DNA of 64,000 nucleotides from positions 12,287,236 to 12,351,235 of the forward strand of contig CAXIPT010000002.1 in NCBI GenBank assembly GCA_964030475.1, written 5' to 3'. Shown here piece by piece: positions 12,297-23,500 of this stretch (the stretch's first letter is position 1; each line of letters begins with the position of its first letter). Source of the stretch: Tethya wilhelma. Lineage: Eukaryota > Porifera > Demospongiae > Tethyida > Tethyidae. The notes beneath the pieces were generated by a model. It saw only the letters and a list, made by a program, of their open reading frames with translations, was not told where the DNA came from and ran no database searches. Position numbers and translations under genes: made by a program.

Positions 12297-14665
12297 TGTG
12301 AAAAATGGAATCTCACAAGTGGCAGTTCCTGGTACAATCCTGAGAAGCACATCGGCCATGGTCATATTCTCCACTTTATCTATCCTCACAAGTACTGATG
12401 AATCCTCTCCCTCAGTCACTTGGTACTCAGTGAAAAAGTTAAAGACTCGAGTAACTGTACAATAGGTGAGTTTTTAAAACATGATACTACTGCAAACATA
12501 ACCTCCAGAGTACACATAACAATGAAGGTCCATGAGCCAGAGTGGCCTATCCAATAATTATGGGAAATTGTCTGAAAAGCCAAAAAACTTTTAAAAACCC
12601 TTCTACCAAAATGCTGAAAATTCAAAATTTCTGAAAAATCTCCGGTTCTGAAACACAACTGTAAGCATATTTCAGAGTTTAGGGGTCAACTCAGGGGGCC
12701 GTGGATTTGGCCACTCTTGTTCTCACTCCTTCAAATTATCTTCCACGTACTTAGCTCCTCGTCATCATTGAAGATGGTGATTCTGGTGATGGGTTGAATT
12801 ATGTCCACATTGAAGTCAGGATCAGGAGTGAGGATGGCAAAGAACACCTCATCAGGCTCCACAAGGATATCATTGGTGATGTTTATCGGTATGTCCACTA
12901 CAAATTGTCCTTCGTCAAAGAATACAGTCTGAGACACCGGAGAGTAGTCCTGCATAGCTATATATTGAAATGAGTATACATTATATCTACGTAGGACATT
13001 AATTCATTCATTGCCTGGCTGGGCTGACTGTATCCTGTTACATAGGCCTGTGAATGTCCCTGTCCCCCCACCCTGAAAGCAAAGCCTCATGCAATGTCTG
13101 ATATAATACTTATCTACAACATGACAAATTAACAGTATACATACCTTCAGCAGTTCCATCTTGTGTTTGAAAAGTAACAGCAAATGGACTGAAATTTTCT
13201 GACCTTCTTTCCACTCTTATGACAATCGTTTCTTCCCCTTCACTGACACTCCTCTCAGCAAAGGCCAATGCAGCTATAGACGCTGTATAACACGATATTG
13301 AAACCCTCAAAACAAGATTCAATATAAAATGGTAATAAGCTTAAAAAACTAAAATTTTGTACAGTAATTTTAGAACACAGTTTTAGCTACTCTACCATGC
13401 TTTTGAGCCTCTTGATACTATTGAAAACAAACTATATTCCACGTACACTGTTCCTCAAGTTCATCGTCATTGAAGATGGTGATTCTGGTGATGGGTTGAA
13501 TTATGTCCACATTAAAGTCAGGACCAGGAGAGAGGATGGCAAAGAACACCTCATCAGGCTCCACAAGGATATCATTGGTAATATTTATTGGTATGTCCAC
13601 TACAAATTCTCCTTCACCAAAGAATACAGTCTGAGACACTGGAAAGTAGTCCTGCATAGCTGTATATATTGAAATGAGTATGTATACTGCTACATGGTAT
13701 CTCTCTGCATAGGGCATAGAATGACTGGCTGGGCATCACTGTATCCTGTTACATAGACTTGTGAATGTCAACCCAGGTTCCTGGCCTCAGACCCCCTTTA
13801 CCCTCTGAGTAGGCATATGTATTGATCCCCCTTACACTCAGTAAGCAAAGTTTGATACAGTTATACACTATCTACATGACAAACAGCACAGACGCAGCCG
13901 CACCTGCTCCTCGTGAACCCAAAAGGTATGGTGGTTGTGTCATAATGACAAAGAATGATACATACCTTCAGCAGTTCCATCTTGTGTTTGAAAAGTAACA
14001 GCAAATGGACCGAAATTCTCTGACCTTCTTTCAACTCTTACGACAATCCTTTCTTCCCCTTCACTGACACTCCTCTCAGCAAAGGCCAATGCAGCTATAG
14101 ACACTACACAATGTGATTATTGCAGCCATCAAAACAATATATAGTTATCATAAGTTTACAACTTAAATTTTTTGTACAGTAATTTTAGAGGACAATTTTC
14201 AGTATGTAGCCTCCCTTGAATGGGAACATTCATCAGACAAAAGGAGAAAGCTTGCTAGACTAACATCTCGATCTCCCTCTCACTTAGTGCAATAGCTACA
14301 GTATTTTGAAACCATCAATGTGTCATTGTTTATACTTAGCTTCGTACCCTACAGGCCTTCGATCCCTATCTGCAACTCGCAAAATAATATGTGCCTGCTA
14401 GGAAAAGCCTTGGAATGAGGCTTGTTACATACTGACTTACCCTCAACAGGCTCAATAGGTAAATCAATAATGCCGACAATTGCAACTGGTTCTGCTATAG
14501 TGACTCGAACATCAGATACTGGGTCCTCAGATAAAGATAAAGAAAAAAGTTCATTTTGTTCGAGAACACCATCTTCTAGGATTGCAATGGAGACCGTGAC
14601 ATTTTCAGTTGTAGGGAAGAAGACGAGTCGTGTTGGCTGAACAATGTAGTCACTGGGAGCTATAG

Positions 14666-14711
<46 letters not shown>

Positions 14712-15293
14712 CAATGAAAAGGGTTGGGCTGAGCTACGTATGAGGGATAAAAAATCACACATCAGCCTACTCCCAACTTCAGCATTGTGTGGCTATGGAT
14801 GTTATTTAAGAATAAAAACAAACAAACTATAATAATAATTGTTATAATATCTCGAGATCATACCAGTTGCATCTCCATCTATAGCTTCAAATAGGACACT
14901 AAATGATTGCATGTCTGACAAAACTCTTTCCACGACCACATCCAATATGGTTCCTTCAAAGGCAGTATAATCTGTCATTTCGAATCGAACTGCTGCTCCT
15001 ACAAGCACACATAAAACACAAATACTGAAAAAAAAACAACCCTCACTAGCATTTATATACCTAGCATTTCACTTACGTGGGCGCACTTCCCGGTCATTAT
15101 CAGCTATGTCGATTCTAGCAGATGATACAATGATCTGAACATCAAAGGCAGGGTCGTTTGTGAGGACGGCAAAGAAGAACTCATCTTGTTCAAAGATTTG
15201 ATCATCAGTGATGTTTATTTGAACTGTCACAGAAGGTACTCCTTCACCAAAGAATACTAGTTGTGAAACAGGACTGTAGTCGACGAAAGCTGT

Positions 15294-15339
<46 letters not shown>

Positions 15340-17489
15340 TGAAACAAACATCTACATTTATCATATACAGTACACAATACAAGCTACTAGCTTCATGATC
15401 AATACCTGAAGCTGTTCCATCCTGTGTTTGAAGGACGACAGCAAAAGGAGAACTGTCCTCCGAGAATCTATCAATCCTCAGCTGGAAAATATCTCCTTCC
15501 TCTACGGTAAATGCTGGAAAAAATATTCCAACTCTCGGTCCTAAAGTTGGGAGAGAGAGAAAAGAGATTACAATAGTCAAAAAAATAACATCCTATCAAA
15601 TATATAGTTTTGCATAAACTTACTATCAACAGTTACTGTAGGGAATTCATCACTGAATATATTGATCACTGTTACTGGCTGGAGAATATCGACAAGAACT
15701 TCTGATTCAAGATCGGGAGTCAAGAGAGCAAAGAAATTCTCAGTGAACTCCTCAATGTCATCATCTATTATCCGAATGGGGACACTGATGGAGAGGTTTT
15801 GAGGGGGGAAGAACAGCTGCCTAGAAAACTGAAAATAGTCTTCATTCACTGTATGTGTGCGTGCATCATCATTAGAAAAAAGAAAGAAGTGTGAGAACGT
15901 ACAGAAAGAAAAACCCATTATTCTGAGCAAGCAAAAAATTTTATCATTAATTTTCACATCAATCAACTTACACACAGCCGTTCCGTCACGAAGTTCAAAG
16001 AAAACAGTGAAGGAAGTCATGTCATCGGTGAGCCTTTCCACAACCACATTCAGAATTCCCTCGGTCTCTGACACATTGTAGGCAGAAGCAACAAACCCTA
16101 CAGCTGGCCCTATAAGGTACAATACACCATGCACATTGCTATCATACTGGCACACTACATATCTATTGTGAGTCAGCTACATAGTTGGATACAAATCATG
16201 AAGCTATTGTAATAGAATTTATCACGAATGCCTTCAGTCAAAGCTCTATAGCTATACTCCAATTTGGCTTTTAAATTAAGGCAATAGCTAATAAAAACAA
16301 AAACAAACAACACATAGATAGTGTCTTTAACAACAAATCACAATCAGAGCTATATTATTATACCAATCCCTCACTTGGCATAGGAGGGTCTTCACTGGCA
16401 ATGAAGACAAAGGTGACACTGGGCTGTACAGTGACCATCTGCTGTCCCAGAGCTTGCAGGGTGACAGTGAACACCTCAGTCCCCTCCTCCTCTTCGTCCT
16501 GAATGAGATCAATGACTATCTCCCGGGAGAAATCCTCAGAGGAGAGTGTGATTAGACCTTGCTGCACACCAACAAAGTCCTCACCTATTGCATGGAAAGA
16601 GAGTAGGAAATGTTGTAACATGCAGTGAATCACTAAAATGTGATTGCTATATATTTGGTGTCACAATAATATTATTACATTTTTGTGGTTAATTATGATT
16701 GAATGTATATGGGCTACAAAGGGGTGAATGATTACTATTGTACAGTTTTTAAACCCTTTTCTCACCACTGATAGCACTGCGACTGGATGTGAAGTAGGAG
16801 AGAGTGAGTGGTGCGGTGGATAGAGACATCCTTCGAACGGTCAACACAGCTTGGCCATCGTCTTCCAACACATTGTACTCAGTACGACCAAAACCAACAA
16901 TCACATCTGAAAATGAAAAAGAGAGAGCATTCAACAAAACATGTTAGGACTGTGCAAGCACAGATGTGCCACATACTGCACTAAAGGGTAATGGGATTGC
17001 AATGCTACAGATCCTTTATAGCCATTGACATACGTAGCTGTGCTTTACATTGCTGCTCGCTTTAGTGAGAATTATAATTTTTGTGGGAAGTTAAGTGCAC
17101 TTTTAATTTAACAAACTGGAAATAATATGATAAACTCACTATTGACATTAAAACTTTAAATTGCTGCCTCTCGATCCACTCCCTCCAAATAATACCCACT
17201 TCAACATACATCATACTGCTAAGAAACATGCTACAGTAGCCCTAGCTGACCTTGGTCGTCACTCTGAATGACAATCTGGACTCGGCCCAGCCCAACGTCC
17301 ACATTGGTGTCCCCTGGGAGTGCTCGAAGGACACCAGAGAAGATTTCATCATCTTCAATCAGAGTGTCGTTCAAGATGACAATGAAGATATCTCTAGAAA
17401 CATCATCAGGTCCAAAGGTCAGTAGGTCTTCAAATGGAAGGTAATCTTCACCAGCTGCAAGAGTAGCAAGTACGTAGGTAATGTATGGA

Positions 17490-17544
<55 letters not shown>

Positions 17545-20500
17545 GTAGCAGTTCCATCTTCAGTAGAGAAGGCAACAACAGCTGACATTGTAGCAAGAGT
17601 TACCTTACGAACAGTCACCATCACTAGATTATTGGTAGGCTGTTCTTGGACAGTGACTAAAGATTCATCAAATTGAAACTGAACAGCTGAAAAAAACAAA
17701 AAAAAGAACAAAGAGAAAAATAAACCACACAAACATAACTCGTATAGCATGTCTACATGTGAGAATGTGATGAATCTGATCAATGTCAAGCATACATGAA
17801 AACTATTGATTCTCAGTTCTGCAGGAAAGAAATTGAAATTCAGCTCAAAACTAATCCAACTTACGGTCATTATCTCCAATAAAGACAGGAGCAGTCCCAA
17901 CTACGATGTTGATTGGCTCAAGTTCAGAAGGAAATGAGAGACGAACACCAAAGGACTCCAGATCCTCCGCAATGGAGTCTTCCATGATGGGTATGGTGAT
18001 GTGGGCACTGGTTTCCCCCGGCTGAAAGGTGAGCACACCACTCACACTGCCATAATCAATACCAGCTGGAAGGAGAAAGACAAACACACATTATAATTAT
18101 AGGGGTCAAATCGTACAAAAGCGAGCAATTTTTGCAAGATGGAATGGCTACTAGGTAAGAGCTCTTCCTGCATGTATGATTGTGTGGATACAACAGAACT
18201 AGAGCTTCACATTCATATCATCCTGACACGATGACATAACATACCACTACAAAAAAAACAAACATGTACAGCCTCATTCTCATTATTATAGGCTTCTCTC
18301 TTCACAGAGAAGATTAAGGAAATGAGGTGTACAAAATTCACAACAACACTGTATCTCTGTATCTTGTATAATAAAACTCTAGATCTGTGTGCACTCTCAG
18401 TGGTCCTGCCTCATCATCATATACCTGACGCTGGTGATGCTGATTCAATGTCAAAGCTACTGAATCCCACTCTCACTGGCTCTGGGTTCACTCCTTCACT
18501 CTCAACGAGCAGGGTTATCCCCGGTACCCCCTCCTCAGTAGTGTAACTGCTCTCAGAGAATCTTATGATGGGGACTGTACAAAAAAATGCATAATATAAT
18601 ATGCACATATGAACAAAGAGAAAGGTAGCTATAGATGGGCCACAAGCCACATGACAACAGCTACTGTCACTTTAAAGCTTGGTACTACAAATATTGTACG
18701 TTTATTGGCAATTCCCACTTTTTTTTAACACTAAACACTAAATGCATTTAGTGTAAAAAAAGTGGGAATTGCCAATAAACCTACAATATTGGTAGTACCA
18801 TGCTTTAAAGTGACAGTAGCTGTCGGTTATAAACTCACTTGGTCTAGGGTCATTGTCCTCTATGGCGACGATGGACTCGAAAGCTTCAGCCGAAACACTC
18901 ACCCTCTCCATATCAAAGCAGGAGAGCAGAGAGAGTCTCACTCCAAACGTCTCATCCACTGGTCCTTCGTACTCCAAGTCGTCCATGATGGGGATGAGGA
19001 CTTCGATTTCTCTTTCACCACTGGAGAAGGTGATCTGTTGATTGGAAATGATTTCATAGTCTTCACCTCCTGTGATAGAGCAAAAATAGAAAGTGCAAAA
19101 ATCGTGAAACATTGTGTGAGCATTAGAGTCAACGGAAAGAATAAACAAGTCAACCATCTTTTTGCTGCTAAAAATTTTCCCTTATTTTTCACTTTTTTCC
19201 CCACTATTAGTGTCGGTGGTGGAAATTTTAACTCCCCTAAAATTTAAAATGTATGGCTATTTTTCCGAATTGGTAGAACTGACGAGAAACAATTGTTAAT
19301 TGATCTATAGTATGGCAATTGTGTGGCTCTCAACAGATGTGACAATGCAAAGAAGGAGTGGTCACTCTTTGGTTAGTTAGTGGGAACTAGATGAGGAAGC
19401 TACACTTTGAACCAAGGACAGCTGTTACAAGAACCTCCTAAGTATGCAATTTGATTGTCACCATGAATCAATCACATGCACAAGCTCTCCATAAGGCCAA
19501 TTAGGCCACCAGACGCAATGCCATGAATTGTAGCAAGAGTTACCTTACGAACAGTCACCATCACTAGATTATTGGTAGGCTGTTCTTGGACAGTGACTAA
19601 AGATTCATCAAATTGAAACTGAACAGCTGAAAAAAACAAAAAAAAGAACAAAGAGAAAAATAAACCACACAAACATAACTCGTATAGCATGTCTACATGT
19701 GAGAATGTGATGAATCTGATCAATGTCAAGCATACATGAAAACTATTGATTCTCAGTTCTGCAGGAAAGAAATTGAAATTCAGCTCAAAACTAATCCAAC
19801 TTACGGTCATTATCTCCAATGAAGACAGGAGCAGTCCCAACTACGATGTTGATTGGCTCAAGTTCAGAAGGAAATGAGAGACGAACACCAAAGGACTCCA
19901 GATCCTCCGCAATGGAGTCTTCCATGATGGGTATGGTGATGTGGGCACTGGTTTCCCCCGGCTGAAAGGTGAGCACACCACTCACACTGCCATAATCAAT
20001 ACCAGCTGGAAGGAGAAAGACAAACACACATTATAATTATAGGGGTCAAATCGTACAAAAGCGAGCAATTTTTGCAAGATGGAATGGCTACTAGGTAAGA
20101 GCTCTTCCTGCATGTATGATTGTGTGGATACAACAGAACTAGAGCTTCACATTCATATCATCCTGACACGATGACATAACATACCACTACAAAAAAAACA
20201 AACATGTACAGCCTCATTCTCATTATTATAGGCTTCTCTCTTCACAGAGAAGATTAAGGAAATGAGGTGTACAAAATTCACAACAACACTGTATCTCTGT
20301 ATCTTGTATAATAAAACTCTAGATCTGTGTGCACTCTCAGTGGTCCTGCCTCATCATCATATACCTGACGCTGGTGATGCTGATTCAATGTCAAAGCTAC
20401 TGAATCCCACTCTCACTGGCTCTGGGTTCACTCCTTCACTCTCAACGAGCAGGGTTATCCCCGGTACCCCCTCCTCAGTAGTGTAACTGCTCTCAGAGAA

Positions 20501-23500
20501 TCTTATGATGGGGACTGTACAAAAAAATGCATAATATAATATGCACATATGAACAAAGAGAAAGGTAGCTATAGATGGGCCACAAGCCACATGACAACAG
20601 CTACTGTCACTTTAAAGCTTGGTACTACAAATATTGTACGTTTATTGGCAATTCCCACTTTTTTTTAACACTAAACACTAAATGCATTTAGTGTAAAAAA
20701 AGTGGGAATTGCCAATAAACCTACAATATTGGTAGTACCATGCTTTAAAGTGACAGTAGCTGTCGGTTATAAACTCACTTGGTCTAGGGTCATTGTCCTC
20801 TATGGCGACGATGGACTCGAAAGCTTCAGCCGAAACACTCACCCTCTCCATATCAAAGCAGGAGAGCAGAGAGAGTCTCACTCCAAACGTCTCATCCACT
20901 GGTCCTTCGTACTCCAAGTCGTCCATGATGGGGATGAGGACTTCGATTTCTCTTTCACCACTGGAGAAGGTGATCTGTTGATTGGAAATGATTTCATAGT
21001 CTTCACCTCCTGTGATAGAGCAAAAATAGAAAGTGCAAAAATCATGAAACATTGTGTGAGCATTAGAGTCAACGGAAAGAATAAACAAGTCAACCATCTT
21101 TTTGCTGCTAAAAATTTTCCCTTATTTTTCACTTTTTTCCCCACTATTAGTGTCGGTGGTGGAAATTTTAACTCCCCTAAAATTTAAAATGTATGGCTAT
21201 TTTTCCGAATTGGTAGAACTGACGAGGAACAATTGTTAATTGATCTATAGTATGGCAATTGTGTGGCTCTCAACAGATGTGACAATGCAAAGAAGGAGTG
21301 GTCACTCTTTGGTTAGTTAGTGGGAACTAGATGAGGAAGCTACACTTTGAACCAAGGACAGCTGTTACAAGAACCTCCTAAGTATGCAATTTGATTGTCA
21401 CCATGAATCAATCACATGCACAAGCTCTCCATAAGGCCAATTAGGCCACCAGACGCAATGCCATGGCAACCACTAGCAGATGTGGGGCAGATGGTTGGAT
21501 AAAGCATTGACCAGATCAGTAGCTTTTGATGTCTTCTCCACATGCTCATGAACTGAATTAACAGTAAGTATTCACCACCACAAAGGGTGATAATTTTGTG
21601 TATTTACTACCAGTTTGAGAGCAACAAAAGTGCACAGAGACCACAGAGAGGAAGAAGACTGACATGAGGGTGCAGGCTGTGAGGTCTTTGGCCACATTCT
21701 TGGTGCATGGTGACTTACCAGTGGCATCAAGGTTGAAGGTTGAGATACTCAGGAGCACATCTTCTGATACTTCTCCTTCTAAAAGGTTCACAGTTACCCG
21801 TGCACTTCCATCTCCCTCTCTCACTAGTGGACGCAAAGGTTGCAGGCCAAAACTTGCTCCTGTACAATCATACAGCACAAATCTATGGATAGATTGTATA
21901 GGATATTGCTACAAAGTCACAAATACACAAATAATAATTATTGTCACACTCAGAGGAATAAAGTAGACAGTCCACATGCACATCCCGGCTCGCACTCTAA
22001 CTCACTATCGTCATCAACTATGGTAGCAACGATTGCAGGTGGAATCAGCTGAACATTGAGAGAGGTATCGACAAGAGAGAGTCTAACATTCAGTGTTTCA
22101 TTCCGTTCCACAATTCCGTCATCATTGATATCAAAGAATACAAACTGCTCGCTAAAATCCTCACCACCGAAGGTGACAGTACTATTGATGAGCTCGACAT
22201 AGTCAACACCCCCTTGAAAACAAAACAAAAAAAAACCAAACAAAAAAATAAACAAACAAAAAAACACAGAAAGCAAAACTGTGACACAAAAAACAGCCCC
22301 CATTTCAAGTTATACAGCATGCGTGACACTAACCTGTGGCTGTGACTCCTTCTGTTTGCAGTTGAACTGTAACTGGGGATTGGAAGTTTCCAATCAGTAA
22401 TTCAACTAGGAAAAAACTTCCTTCCGAAAAATCGTTCTCAAAGAAAGTAGGTGATACTTGAGTAAAACCGATCACTGCAACTGTGGTACAAGATAAACAA
22501 GCATAGTAACATAATAATTAAAATGTGATTTAGATATTCTTGTATATTCATGAAAAAAATTACTAAATGACACTTGCCATCATCGTCCTCAATAAATACT
22601 TCAAGAATTCCTTCAGCTGGGTTGACATTGACTGGAAAGAGTCTGGGACCATTGACTGGTTGTATGATGATGAAAAAAGACTCCAATTCTTCAACAGCCA
22701 GGTTCTCTAAGATACGAACTTCCAGAGCAACTCCAGGAACATTCTCGTCAAAGGTAACATTAGCACTGAAGGAATCATAGTCCTCTCCAGCTAAGAGCAA
22801 AAGAAAAACAAACAAACAAACAAATAATAATTACACATAATGCTTATCATTTGGGTTCTAGTGGAAGGCTTACCACTAGCTGTTCCATCCATTGTCTCAA
22901 CTGTCACCATGACTGGCCCTACTGCATTGTCCGTTCGTAAGAGAATGATTTCAATCACACTATCCAATTCTCGAACAGTCATGGTAGGTTGAGCAAAGCT
23001 GACGTTGACGACTGGATGCATAGAGTAGCATTACATAATTCATGGGAAAACCCCACCTTCTATGGAGAGTCCATTGCGCCTAGTACTGTAATAAAATTCA
23101 AACCTGGTAACTGAGGGTCGAAATCCATCACACTAACAGTAGCAAAGGCTGGTGAGTCCACAAACACACCGGGGGAGGCTGAAATGAACACCTCAAACTC
23201 TTCAGTCGCCTCGGCAAACACATCATCCAAGAGTGGGATCATTACATCAGCCGATTCTTGATTCGGAGCAAAATTCACCACCACTCTTGTTTGAACAAAA
23301 TCTTCACCAACTGCAAGAAACAGAGACAACAATAGATGCATGATCGACTCTAACAATGCCCCCCCAAAATTTGACATGCACAAAGCCATACCAATTGCAG
23401 AGTCAGACTCAATTGTCTGTACGGACACATTAGCTCCAGTACTCATGTCACCAGTCCGCTGAAGGCGAACAAATGCAGCACCATTACTTTCATTGGCACT

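Noticed and set aside
18762..19247. 161-residue plus-strand open frame (repeated at 20702-21187)
   Set aside because: It is antisense to a Calx-beta exon and the intronic hairpin. The minus-strand reading has domain similarity and splice sites; this one has neither.
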